Shown: positions 6,957-14,960, numbered from the stretch's first letter. The stretch is 26,755 nucleotides of DNA from CAYJUM01 sp964478915 (GCA_964478915.1 CAYZKG010000021.1:1-26755); one strand, 5' to 3'. The notes: generated by a model not told the origin, from the letters alone. A program made the numbers and translations.

Positions 6957-8546
6957 ATGACCGCCCTCGCCTATCGCCAGCCCTTCCCCGCTTCGTTGTC
7001 CGCTTTTGCCGTGCTGGCGGCTGGACTTGTCAGTCTGCCTCTGGGCTACCTGGGGTATCTCGCCGCATCCGCGGATCCCGCGGTCTGGAGTCGGTTATGG
7101 CAGACGCGCATTCCCGAGCTTCTCACCAACACCGCAGCACTGGCTCTGGGCGTGTCGATCGGGACACTGGTCCTGGGGGTCTCGCTGGCATGGCTGGTGG
7201 TCCGCTTTGAGTTCACGGGCCGCCGGTTCTGGGAATGGGCCCTGGTCCTTCCACTGGCGATGCCGACGTATGTGCTGGCCTATATCTATGCTCACCTGCT
7301 TGAGCCCGGAGGCCCCGTGGAGCAGATTTGGCGCGGCCTGGTCGGGCCCGAGGCGTCCATCTTTTCGCCGTACAGCTATACCGGGGCGACCTTGGTCATG
7401 GTGCTCGATACGTTTCCGTTCGTGTATCTGTTGGCCCGGGCCGCCCTCCTGAACTTCAATGTCTCGTTCGAGGAGATTGCCAGGGCTTGCGGCGCTTCCC
7501 GTCTGAGAACCCTCTTGACCGTCACCCTCCCGCTGCTGCGTCCGGCGATTGTGGCAGGGTTGTCCCTGGTGATCCTGTATGTGGTGTCCGACTTCGGCGC
7601 GGTCTCGCTGCTCCGTTACCAGACCTTCACCTACGCCGTGTACCAACAGATCACCGCCCGATACGATTACGGGGCCGCCGGTGTCTTGAGCCTGCTCCTC
7701 GTCATACTGGCTCTGATCTTCCTGGTCACGGAACGCTGGTTCAGGGAACAAAGCCGCTTTTACCAGACGACGGGACGATACCGCACTCCGCAGCGGAAGC
7801 ACTGCGGCCTTCTGACCGCCTTCTGGATCACCGCGTATTTGGTCGTGGTGCTCGGCATGGCGTTCGGCGTGCCGTTGCTGCTGCTCATCCGGTGGAGCTG
7901 GGCTGCGGTAGCCGATGGCATGGTGGACGCTCGCTTCCTGGGCTTCATCCTCAACAGCGCCATGCTTTCCGGGCTGGCCGCCACCCTGGCAGTGTTGCTT
8001 GGCACGCCGCTCGCCTACCTCGCGATTCGTTGGCCTTCCAGACTGAATCTCTTCTGCCTCCAAGCAGCCTATGCCGGGTACGCGCTGCCCGGCCCGGTCG
8101 GCGCGCTGGCGCTCCTTGCCTTCTTCTCGCAGATAGCCCCCATCTGGTACGGGACCGTCGCGGTGTTGATCATCGCGTACATCGTGCATTTCCTGCCGGC
8201 TGGCCTGCAGACTATGGAGCCGTCGCTGCAGCAAGTGGCGCCCAACTTGGAGGAAGCCGCTCGCAGCCTGGGGCTGGGACCGATCCGCACGCTCCGGGCG
8301 ATCACCCTGCCGTTGGTGAAAGGCGGCTTCATTGCCGCGTGGGTCCTGATGTTCTTGCAAAGCATGAAAGAATTGCCGGCCACCCTCCTCCTCCGTCCGG
8401 TCGGATTCGACACGCTGGCCGTTCGGGTGTGGCTGGAGGCCAGCGAAGAATACTATCAGCTCGCGGCCCCGTCGGCGTTGCTCATCGTCATGATGGCGCT
8501 GCCAGCGCTGGTCCTGCTCGTTTCCAAAGACTGGCGTGCGGCGTAA
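6957..8546 (+). CDS. fbpB: Ferric-iron ABC transporter, fused permease
   Basis: The inner-membrane permease of the Fe3+ importer, 529 aa, with about 12 membrane helices in two fused permease domains, as is normal for FbpB/SfuB. Each half carries the EAA loop that contacts the ATPase: 'EEIARACGASRLRT' near residue 173 and 'EEAARSLGLGPIRT' near 434. The central region around residues 265-290 is a hydrophilic linker. It starts 4 bases after the binding-protein stop and has no obvious ribosome site of its own, so it is likely translationally coupled. The ATPase gene follows 10 bases after the stop. Confidence 0.92.
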   Translation: MTALAYRQPFPASLSAFAVLAAGLVSLPLGYLGYLAASADPAVWSRLWQTRIPELLTNTAALALGVSIGTLVLGVSLAWLVVRFEFTGRRFWEWALVLPLAMPTYVLAYIYAHLLEPGGPVEQIWRGLVGPEASIFSPYSYTGATLVMVLDTFPFVYLLARAALLNFNVSFEEIARACGASRLRTLLTVTLPLLRPAIVAGLSLVILYVVSDFGAVSLLRYQTFTYAVYQQITARYDYGAAGVLSLLLVILALIFLVTERWFREQSRFYQTTGRYRTPQRKHCGLLTAFWITAYLVVVLGMAFGVPLLLLIRWSWAAVADGMVDARFLGFILNSAMLSGLAATLAVLLGTPLAYLAIRWPSRLNLFCLQAAYAGYALPGPVGALALLAFFSQIAPIWYGTVAVLIIAYIVHFLPAGLQTMEPSLQQVAPNLEEAARSLGLGPIRTLRAITLPLVKGGFIAAWVLMFLQSMKELPATLLLRPVGFDTLAVRVWLEASEEYYQLAAPSALLIVMMALPALVLLVSKDWRAA

Positions 8547-8556
8547 AGGGTTGCTC

Positions 8557-9690
8557 ATGCCCATCGACCAAGAGCAAGAAGTGCGGGGCACAACGGTGAG
8601 TTCGGACCGGCAGAGTCGCCCTACGGTTCTGGAGCTGCGCGGCGTCTCCTGCGCGTATGACCCAGGGCGTCCTGCCATCCGTGACATCTCCCTCGCCGCA
8701 AGTGAAGGGGAAATCCTCTGCCTGCTCGGGCCATCCGGATGCGGCAAGACGACCACGCTGCGGGTCATTGCGGGGTTCGAGCCGGTGACCCAGGGCGCAG
8801 TCTATCTCGAAGGCCGGCTCGTTTCGGGCCCCGGTCTGCTGGTGCCGACCGAACAACGGCGCGTCGGAATGGTCTTCCAGGAGTACGCCCTGTTTCCGCA
8901 TCTCCGGGTGGCGGAAAACATTGGATTCGGGCTCCGGAACCTGCCGAGCGACCACCGCGTCGAACGTGTGCAGGCCATGCTGAAGATGATCGGTCTGAAG
9001 GACCTGGCCCGACGCTATCCCCACGAGTTGTCCGGAGGCCAGCAGCAACGAGTGGCGCTGGCTCGGGCGTTGGTTCAGAAGCCGGTGATCCTGCTCCTGG
9101 ACGAACCATTCAGCAATCTGGACCCGGACATGGCCGGAAAAATGCGGGAGGACCTGCACGACTTGCTCAGGCACACGAAGACCACTGCGGTGCTCGTCAC
9201 GCATGATCACGACGAGGCATTCGCCATGGCGGACCGGATCGCGGTGCTTAACAAGGGGCTGCTCGAGCAGTGCGACACCCCCGAAGCGATTTATCACACG
9301 CCGACAAGCCCCTTCGTCGCCGATTTTGTCGGGCAGGCCGATTTCATACCAGGAACGGTGGAAAATGGACGGGTCCTGACCGAGATTGGTGAATTTCCGA
9401 ACCAAGTCGGCTATCGAGGCGGAGCCAAGGTCGTGGTGATGATTCGTCCCGACGATGTCCACATCGTGCCGTCCGAGAGTTGTGCGGCCAGCATCGTCGC
9501 CCGGCAGTTCCGAGGCTCTGAAAATCTCTACACGATCGGCCTGCCCTCCGGCCACGTGGTTCACAGCAGCGAGCCTTCCACCAACGTCTATCCCGTCGGC
9601 ACTCCCGTTGAACTCCAAGTGATCGCGACCCATACCGTGCTCTTCGATCAGGATGTCCACGCCATCCCTCCACCGGGGCGATCTCTCTGA
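8557..9690 (+). CDS. fbpC: Ferric-iron ABC transporter, ATP-binding protein
   Basis: The cytoplasmic ATPase that powers the importer, 377 aa. Motifs in order are Walker A GPSGCGKT (58-65), Q-loop near 108 (MVFQEYALFPH), signature LSGGQQQR (158-165), Walker B ILLLDEP (178-184) with the D-loop after it, and H-loop VTHDHDE (214-220). The C-terminal 140 residues form a TOBE-type regulatory region, as in FbpC and PotA-like ATPases. I chose ATG 8557, preceded by AAAGGG. A GTG at 8536 would overlap the permease gene. About 20 residues precede the ABC domain and are poorly conserved. Confidence 0.92.
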   Translation: MPIDQEQEVRGTTVSSDRQSRPTVLELRGVSCAYDPGRPAIRDISLAASEGEILCLLGPSGCGKTTTLRVIAGFEPVTQGAVYLEGRLVSGPGLLVPTEQRRVGMVFQEYALFPHLRVAENIGFGLRNLPSDHRVERVQAMLKMIGLKDLARRYPHELSGGQQQRVALARALVQKPVILLLDEPFSNLDPDMAGKMREDLHDLLRHTKTTAVLVTHDHDEAFAMADRIAVLNKGLLEQCDTPEAIYHTPTSPFVADFVGQADFIPGTVENGRVLTEIGEFPNQVGYRGGAKVVVMIRPDDVHIVPSESCAASIVARQFRGSENLYTIGLPSGHVVHSSEPSTNVYPVGTPVELQVIATHTVLFDQDVHAIPPPGRSL

Positions 9691-9715
9691 AACCATGACC
9701 GTGCCTATGCTAAAC

Positions 9716-9740
9716 TGGCCGCCCTTAGGCCAAAATTTTC
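9716..9740 (+). terminator. Candidate terminator after the ferric ABC operon
   Basis: TGGCC (9716-9720) and GGCCA (9728-9732) form a 5-bp stem with a 7-base loop, followed by AAATTTT. It lies 26 bases after the ATPase stop and before the exbB promoter. The stem is short, so read-through is likely. Confidence 0.4.
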
Positions 9741-9743
9741 CCA

Positions 9744-9772
9744 TTGACACCTTGGGCTAATATTGGTATTGA
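9744..9772 (+). promoter_or_regulatory. Candidate promoter of the exbB-tonB-receptor operon
   Basis: A perfect -35 box TTGACA (9744-9749) is followed after 17 bases by TATTGA (9767-9772), a weak -10. Transcription would start near 9779. The -10 and start lie within the Fur box at 9765-9783. Confidence 0.5.
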
Positions 9773-9783
9773 TATTCATTGTC
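9765..9783 (+). promoter_or_regulatory. Fur box before exbB
   Basis: GGTATT GATATT C ATTGTC matches 15 of 19 positions of the classical Fur box. It lies in an unusually AT-rich patch of this GC-rich window and overlaps the candidate -10 and transcription start, the standard position for Fur repression. Confidence 0.65.
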
Positions 9784-9852
9784 AAATTCAATTATATAAA
9801 CTCGATGGGGATCGCGTCGCCGTGGTCCTGATCTACAACCAAGGGTAAGAAA

Positions 9853-10278
9853 ATGGACGCGCTTAAAAATCTCGTGGATTATGGTGTGATCGGTGTGTTG
9901 CTGGGGCTCAGCGTGTGGGCGTTTGCCGTGGCGATCGAGCGCTGGCGGTTCTATCGCCGGCTGGATTTGAGCCGGTTCCCGAACCAGCAGGTCTTGCAGA
10001 TCGCCTTGACCAAACGGCTCGTCGTCATCGGGACGGCGGCGGCCAATGCGCCGTACATCGGGCTGTTGGGCACCGTGCTCGGGATCATGCTGACCTTCCA
10101 CACGATGGGCACGTCGGGCACCATCGCGGTCAGCACGATCATGATCGGTCTGAGTCTGGCGTTGAAGGCCACCGCGGTGGGGTTGCTCGTTGCCATCCCC
10201 TGCGTCGTGTTGAACAACGCCTTGCGCCGGCGAGTTGCGGAATTGATGACGGCCTACGAGGTCCAGCATGGATCGTGA
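9853..10278 (+). CDS. exbB: ExbB-type proton channel subunit (MotA/TolQ/ExbB family)
   Basis: An inner-membrane subunit of the TonB motor, 141 aa, the short ExbB type. The first helix is at about residues 8-30 ('GVIGVLLGLSVWAFAVAIERW'-like, ending in the family's ERW/F motif). The second and third lie around 'APYIGLLGTVLGIMLTF' (65-85) and 'ATAVGLLVAIPCVVLNN' (105-125), which carry the family Thr and Gly-rich packing faces. The GLLGTVLGIM stretch is diagnostic. AAGGG lies before the ATG. Its last 11 bases overlap exbD. Confidence 0.9.
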   Translation: MDALKNLVDYGVIGVLLGLSVWAFAVAIERWRFYRRLDLSRFPNQQVLQIALTKRLVVIGTAAANAPYIGLLGTVLGIMLTFHTMGTSGTIAVSTIMIGLSLALKATAVGLLVAIPCVVLNNALRRRVAELMTAYEVQHGS

Positions 10279-10642
10279 ACTCGATCAGATCAACGTCATT
10301 CCCCTGGTTGACGTCATGCTGGTGCTGCTCGTGATTGTCCTCACCACCGCCACGTTCATCACGACCGGTCAGATCCCGGTCGATCTCGCAAAGGCCAAGG
10401 AAGTGAGCGACCGCCGGGATGTCCCCCTGGTGATCACGCTCACCGCGGACGGCCGGCTGTACCTCAATGATCAGCCTGTCTCCCAAGGGAGCTTGAGGAT
10501 CGTCATGAACCCGCATCCTCGGGATTCCCAGGTCATCGTTCGGGCGGATCGGGTCACCGTGCTGGAACGATTCGTCGAGTTGGTGGACGAGGTCCGGGGG
10601 CTTGGGTTTCAGCAGGTCAGCCTGGAGGTCGTGCGGCTGTGA
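10268..10642 (+). CDS. exbD: ExbD-type proton channel subunit
   Basis: The second subunit of the TonB motor, 124 aa. A short cytoplasmic N-terminus holds 'INVIPLVDVML', in which D15 is the conserved proton-carrying aspartate of the single membrane helix (about residues 12-33). The periplasmic domain (about 40-124) shows 'LVITLTADGRLYLNDQPV' and 'VIVRADRVTV', as in ExbD/TolR. It is translated from an ATG inside the end of exbB with GAGG six bases upstream. Its stop overlaps the GTG start of tonB. Confidence 0.9.
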   Translation: MDRELDQINVIPLVDVMLVLLVIVLTTATFITTGQIPVDLAKAKEVSDRRDVPLVITLTADGRLYLNDQPVSQGSLRIVMNPHPRDSQVIVRADRVTVLERFVELVDEVRGLGFQQVSLEVVRL

Positions 10643-11574
10643 ACCTGGTGTGGGAAACCGATCGCGACCGGCGTCAGTATGCGCAGAGCTGGGCAGTCTC
10701 GCTCATGGCCCACGGCATCATCCTCGGCGCGGCTATCGGGTTTATCGCGGATCTCAAATTCATTCCCCCGGAGGAACGATTCAGGTGGGAGGTCTCTGTG
10801 GTGGAGCCCCCGCCTAAACAGGTCGAGGAGACTTCTCAACCCCAGAGCAACCCGGCTCCCCCGCAACCGAAACAGATTGAGGAGGTCCAGCCGCAACAAC
10901 AACCGGTGATCCAGAAAGTGCAGCAGGTCATCAGGCGTGAGATCAAAGAAACAAAACCGCTCGAGCAGCTCGCCAGAGCGGCGACCGAGACCGCGCAGGT
11001 CGTCACCAGGACCGCCCAGACAGTGATCCAACACGCGCAAACGGTCGTCGAATCGGCCCCCGTGACCACGATGACCGCCCAATCGGCCGTCCAGACCCCT
11101 GCCGAGGTGGAGGCTCCGGCGATCACCCAAGCTCGCTCCATCGTGGGATCGCCAGCCGCCGTGCAGGGGCAGGTCACGGAAGCCGCTGTGAAGGAACTCA
11201 ATGCGCGACCGGCGAGAGGCCCGGAGCGACCGATTGAACAAGCATCCATCAAGGAACTTCCGGTTCGCGCGGCTGCCCCGACACGGCCCGATTACGGCTG
11301 GCTCATGGAGGCGCTCTGGCGCCAGGTGGACAGGCTCAAGCGCTACCCTCACACCGCGCGGCTCAACCGCTGGGAAGGCAAAGTCGTGGTGCGGGCGGTG
11401 GTCAGAGACGACGGCCAGGTGATTGATCTCTCGGTCGAAGAAAGTTCCGGCCATACCGTCCTGGATCGTGACGCCTTGGAGATCCTGAAACAGGCCTCAC
11501 CCCTGAAACTGAAATACCCGCTGGGGCAATCGCAAGTGGTCGTCCACGTGCCGATCAGTTACAAGCTGCAATGA
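10639..11574 (+). CDS. tonB: TonB energy-transducing protein
   Basis: Links the ExbBD motor to outer-membrane receptors, 311 aa. The inner-membrane anchor (about residues 17-38) has the diagnostic S-x-x-x-H motif (S21, H25). Residues about 54-90 form a Pro/Gln/Glu-rich periplasmic spacer. Residues 90-190 form a long Ala/Thr/Gln/Val-rich segment with many 'TAQ' and 'TVV' steps, probably extended or helical. The C-terminal domain (about 225-311) shows 'LKRYPHTARLNRWEGKVVVRAVV' (RYP and GKV being TonB hallmarks) and ends 'VHVPISYKLQ'. It starts at GTG 10639, overlapping the exbD stop (GTGA), with GGAGG upstream. Confidence 0.9.
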   Translation: MNLVWETDRDRRQYAQSWAVSLMAHGIILGAAIGFIADLKFIPPEERFRWEVSVVEPPPKQVEETSQPQSNPAPPQPKQIEEVQPQQQPVIQKVQQVIRREIKETKPLEQLARAATETAQVVTRTAQTVIQHAQTVVESAPVTTMTAQSAVQTPAEVEAPAITQARSIVGSPAAVQGQVTEAAVKELNARPARGPERPIEQASIKELPVRAAAPTRPDYGWLMEALWRQVDRLKRYPHTARLNRWEGKVVVRAVVRDDGQVIDLSVEESSGHTVLDRDALEILKQASPLKLKYPLGQSQVVVHVPISYKLQ

Positions 11575-11593
11575 CCCTCTGGAGGAGTCTTTC

Positions 11594-11953
11594 ATGAAGT
11601 GCAGAGCGATGATCGTCGTCATAATCGGTGTAATTGCGGTCTTGATCGGTACGTCGGTTCCCACGGGGTGGCTGGAATCGGGCATGGCGGCTGAGAAGGG
11701 CAAGAAAGTCGAGATCGAAGATGTCAGCGTGGCCGAAAAGGTCAAATGGGCGAAGGCCACCAAGGTCCCGCTTGTTGATGCTTTGAAAACGGCCCTTGCC
11801 CATACGCCCGGGCAGGCAATCGAGGCCGAGCTTGAATCCATCGATGGCCGCCTTGTGTACGAGGTGGAGATCGTGACACCCGACGGCAAGGTGGTGGAGA
11901 TCTATATTGACCCCCAGACCGGCAAGCTTATTGAAGCAGGAGGCAAACAGTGA
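11594..11953 (+). CDS. Small exported PepSY-domain protein, 119 aa
   Basis: Residues 1-32 form an export signal or membrane anchor. The mature part has one PepSY-type unit at about 58-115: 'VPLVDALKTALAHTPGQAIEAELES', then 'LVYEVEIVTPDGKVVEIYIDPQTGKLI', a close match to the family's strand pattern. PepSY domains occur in periplasmic inhibitors and in ferric-siderophore reductases. This short form has no other domain. The ATG follows a strong GGAGGAG site. It lies 19 bases after tonB and its stop overlaps the next gene. Its place between tonB and the receptor suggests a periplasmic accessory role in iron uptake, which is inference. Confidence 0.82.
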   Translation: MKCRAMIVVIIGVIAVLIGTSVPTGWLESGMAAEKGKKVEIEDVSVAEKVKWAKATKVPLVDALKTALAHTPGQAIEAELESIDGRLVYEVEIVTPDGKVVEIYIDPQTGKLIEAGGKQ

Positions 11954-12423
11954 GGCCCAAGACGACAACGCGGCCCGTGTCAAATGGACAGTACGTCGCC
12001 ATCGTGCTCTGTGGCATTTTTTCGCTAGGTAGTCTTCTTCTCAACACCGCCCTGGCCCAGACTAAGGGTGAAAAGCACTTCAACGCCGTGGTGACGGACA
12101 CGCACGGTGTCGAGACCGATGTGAAGAACATCCTGTTTTACTGGGAGGAAAAAGTCAGCGAGACCGCGTTCGTGCCCCACGAGCTGAAGCAGGTGCCGGT
12201 GAAGCGCGGGGCCGCCACGGTCAACGTCCGATTCGAGAAGATCAAGCAGATCGAGATCAAGCCGGCCCCGGACAAGGAACACAATCCCGTCCTGGCCATC
12301 ACGCTGACCGACGGCAAGACCGGAGAATTTGCCCTGGCCATGCCCGGCAGCTTCAAGGGCGAGTCGGACTTCGGCGAAGTGGAACTCCCGGCGGCCGGCC
12401 TCAAGAAGATCGTGTTCAAATGA
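11950..12423 (+). CDS. Exported hypothetical protein, 157 aa
   Basis: I do not recognise the family. It has a signal peptide (hydrophobic core at about residues 16-33, then NTALAQ with a likely cleavage after ALA). The mature part is about 120 residues, strand-rich and lysine/glutamate-rich, without cysteine or obvious heme or metal motifs; 'FNAVVTDTHGVETDVKNILFYWEEK' and 'FEKIKQIEIK' are its clearest segments. It could be a small beta-sandwich. The GTG start overlaps the PepSY stop (GTGA) and has a perfect AGGAGG seven bases upstream, so the two are translationally coupled. The receptor gene follows after 116 bases. Confidence 0.75.
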   Translation: MRPKTTTRPVSNGQYVAIVLCGIFSLGSLLLNTALAQTKGEKHFNAVVTDTHGVETDVKNILFYWEEKVSETAFVPHELKQVPVKRGAATVNVRFEKIKQIEIKPAPDKEHNPVLAITLTDGKTGEFALAMPGSFKGESDFGEVELPAAGLKKIVFK

Positions 12424-12539
12424 ATTTGATAGTTTCCCACCCCAGCATTCCAGCCTCGGCCAGGCACACCACGCACAGGTCGAACTGGAAGCGTCTGTCT
12501 ATTCAACGAGGACAATAAAACCAACAGGAGGAGGCACCC

Positions 12540-14906
12540 ATGAGTTGTAGTGCATTTAAATTGAGAATGAGAAGCATAATTATTTTTATTTTCATAACCG
12601 CGTGTTTTGCGCTCCCCGCTTATGCGGCCGACCCTGCTCAACAGGCTATCGGCCCTGTGGCGCAAGCCTCCACGGCGCCCCCGGAGCAGCAACCGCCCGT
12701 GGGGCCGGAGGCCCCCCCGCCCCCCAAGGAAAAACCGATCAAGGTGCCCCTTACCGAGGTGATCGGCACTGCGCCGGAGGCATTGGAACATATTCCGGGA
12801 TCAGGCCGGGTGGTGACGCAAGAGCGGCTCTTTCAAAACCATCGCTTCACCATCAACGAGGCCTTGCGCGAGGTGCCGGGCGTGAATATCCGGGATGAGG
12901 AAGGCTTCGGCATCCGGCCCAACATCGGCATCCGGGGTCTGGATCCCACACGCAGCCGAAAGATTCACATCATGGAGGACGGCGTGCCGATCATGCTGAT
13001 GCCCTATGCCGACCAATCCTCCTACTATTTCCCGCCCCTGTTCCGATTCGACCGGATCGAGATCCTGAAAGGGAGCGGGCAGCTCCTCTTTGGGCCGCAG
13101 AACATCGGCGGGGTCATGAACCTGATCACCCGCATGCCGCCGACCACCCCGCAAGGCAATTTCGAGTTCCGCGGCGGGAACCTGAGCTACATCAACACGC
13201 ATCTGGACTACGGAGGCATGTTCGGCAAGGCCGGCTACCTCGTGGATGCGACGCACTTCCAAGGTTCGACTCCACGGTTCTTCAACAATGACTCCAAAGT
13301 GGACGATCTGACCTTCAAGACGGTGCAGGAGATCAGCGAACGCGCGGCGATCACGGCCAAGGTCAACTACTACGGCGAGAAATCCACCCTCGGCTATCAA
13401 GGGCTGACCCAGCGACAGTTCCAGCAAGATCCGCACCACACGCCGTTCACCAACGACAATTTCGACATCAGGCGGGTCGCGGCCCATGTGGCTCACCAAT
13501 ATGAGATCAATCCCAATCTCACCGTGACTACTAATTTCTTCGGCCACTACATCTCGCGGGCCTGGACCCGACAGATGCAGGACGCGGATGGCCTTAATCC
13601 CAGCACCTGCACCGCCACCGTCAGCAGCACAGGCTCCTTGAGCGTCGGCGGCGGCTGTGTCACCGGCAACAATCTCAATGCCAGCGCGGTGCTGGCGCTC
13701 CCGTCCCAAGGTCGGTTCACGAACGACCGGAAGTACTGGGTGTATGGGGTGGAGCCCCGCGTGCACGCCACCTACAAGCTCCTGGGCTTCGAGAACGAAG
13801 CAGACTTCGGAGGCCGGATCACCTGGGAAGAATCGGATCGCAAACAGATCATTCATCTCACGTCGGGTATCGGCCAGAGCTGCCCCGGCACCCAGACCGG
13901 CTGTTTCGGAGAAAACAATCTCCGCCACACGACCGCCTATGCCCTGTATTTCCAGAACCGGTTTTTCCTGAATGAGAGGATCATCATCACACCGGGCTTC
14001 CGGGTGGAGAGCATAAATTACGATCAACAAAATCGGTTGGCGAACGGTGGCAGGGGCTCTTACGCCAAGACCTGGATCGCCGAGGTCATGCCGGGCATCG
14101 GCATCACATACAACCCGGTGAAGGAATACACGATCTTCGCCGGTTTCCATCGAGGATTCGCGCCACCGCAAATTTCCGATGCCGTGCAAAACGACCGGGT
14201 CGTGGATCTGGATGCGGAGTTGAGCTGGAATTACGAATTGGGCGTACGTGGCAACCCGACCCATTGGGCAGGCTTCGAGCTGACCGGCTTCCGGATGGAT
14301 TTCCAGAACCAGATCGTCACGCAGTCGGTTGCCGGCGGGGTCGGCGCCACGAACACGAATGCCGGGCGCACCGCCCACACCGGCCTGGAAGCCGCCACGA
14401 AACTGGACCTCCTGGATATGGCCACCGGACGGAATCGTGAGCAGGATGTCGTTTTTGACGTGAATTACACCTGGGTGATCCAGGCGGAATTCAGAGGGAG
14501 CCGGGCCAGCAGTATCACAGGAAGCGCGCTGCTGGCAGGAGAGGCGGCCTCATTCAGCACGGGCGGGAAACGGCTGCCGTATGCCCCGGAGCATCTCTTG
14601 ACTAGCGGCCTGTCCTACATCAACCGACCGGTGGGATTCGATACCCGCGTCGAAACCCAGTGCATCAGCGACATGTTCGGGGACGATCGCAATACCGTGA
14701 TTCCGACGCCGAACGGGCAGCGCGGGATCATCCGCGGGTGGTGCGTCATCAACGCTGCGGCCAACCAGTACGTCAAGCGGTTGAACACCACGTTCTACGT
14801 GACGGGCAAGAACATCTTCGATCAACTGTTCATCGTGGACCGAAGCCGGGGAATCTATCCGGGGCTGCCGGCGCTGGTCCAGGCCGGAGCGAGATGGACG
14901 TTCTGA
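12540..14906 (+). CDS. TonB-dependent receptor, FecA-like (ferric citrate/siderophore type)
   Basis: An outer-membrane active transporter, 788 aa. The signal peptide ends near AYA (27-29). A Pro-rich stretch (about 40-65) precedes a TonB-box-like 'LTEVIGT' (about 71-77). The plug domain (about 85-200) has 'GIRPNIGIRGLDPTRS', 'DGVPIMLMPYADQSSYY' and 'IEILKGSGQLLFGPQ', all close to FecA. The 22-strand barrel follows and ends in 'AGARWTF' with terminal Phe. There is no N-terminal STN signalling domain and no FecI/FecR nearby. Several loop cysteine pairs (for example CPGTQTGC) suggest surface disulfides. The start has a strong GGAGGAGG site. The substrate is an inference: an iron chelate. Confidence 0.9.
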   Translation: MSCSAFKLRMRSIIIFIFITACFALPAYAADPAQQAIGPVAQASTAPPEQQPPVGPEAPPPPKEKPIKVPLTEVIGTAPEALEHIPGSGRVVTQERLFQNHRFTINEALREVPGVNIRDEEGFGIRPNIGIRGLDPTRSRKIHIMEDGVPIMLMPYADQSSYYFPPLFRFDRIEILKGSGQLLFGPQNIGGVMNLITRMPPTTPQGNFEFRGGNLSYINTHLDYGGMFGKAGYLVDATHFQGSTPRFFNNDSKVDDLTFKTVQEISERAAITAKVNYYGEKSTLGYQGLTQRQFQQDPHHTPFTNDNFDIRRVAAHVAHQYEINPNLTVTTNFFGHYISRAWTRQMQDADGLNPSTCTATVSSTGSLSVGGGCVTGNNLNASAVLALPSQGRFTNDRKYWVYGVEPRVHATYKLLGFENEADFGGRITWEESDRKQIIHLTSGIGQSCPGTQTGCFGENNLRHTTAYALYFQNRFFLNERIIITPGFRVESINYDQQNRLANGGRGSYAKTWIAEVMPGIGITYNPVKEYTIFAGFHRGFAPPQISDAVQNDRVVDLDAELSWNYELGVRGNPTHWAGFELTGFRMDFQNQIVTQSVAGGVGATNTNAGRTAHTGLEAATKLDLLDMATGRNREQDVVFDVNYTWVIQAEFRGSRASSITGSALLAGEAASFSTGGKRLPYAPEHLLTSGLSYINRPVGFDTRVETQCISDMFGDDRNTVIPTPNGQRGIIRGWCVINAAANQYVKRLNTTFYVTGKNIFDQLFIVDRSRGIYPGLPALVQAGARWTF
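12563..12581 (+). promoter_or_regulatory. Fur-box-like sequence inside the start of the receptor gene
   Basis: GAGAAT GAGAAG C ATAATT matches 14 of 19 Fur-box positions. It spans codons 8-14 of the receptor gene, in an AT-rich run of signal-peptide codons. It could be an internal operator or a chance product of Ile/Lys/Arg codons. Confidence 0.35.
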
Positions 14907-14920
14907 GCGCAGGCGAGGCA

Positions 14921-14960
14921 CCCCTCGACTGGGCTCGGGGCCCTGAGCTTGTCGAAGGGT
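14921..14960. repeat. Imperfect palindromic intergenic repeat (REP-like)
   Basis: The left arm 14921-14940 and the right arm 14941-14959 are imperfect inverted copies of CCCTTCGACAAGCTCAGGG and meet without a loop. This TCGACAAGCTCAGGG-type palindrome belongs to a class I know as dispersed intergenic repeats in many bacteria. It lies 14 bases after the receptor stop. There is only one copy in this window. Confidence 0.6.

Noticed and set aside
7095..8768. Long open frame (557 codons) on the minus strand opposite the ferric permease and ATPase
   Set aside because: Composition is dominated by Arg, Gln, His and Asp with no domain likeness. The opposite strand encodes clear transporter proteins; this is a GC-rich antisense shadow.
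9779..9800. Second promoter in the AT-rich leader of exbB (TTGTCA ... TATATAA)
   Set aside because: The spacing between the two elements is too short for a sigma-70 promoter.
12801..14378. Long open frame (525 codons) opposite the TonB-dependent receptor
   Set aside because: No recognisable motif or ribosome site, and it lies wholly inside a well-supported receptor gene.
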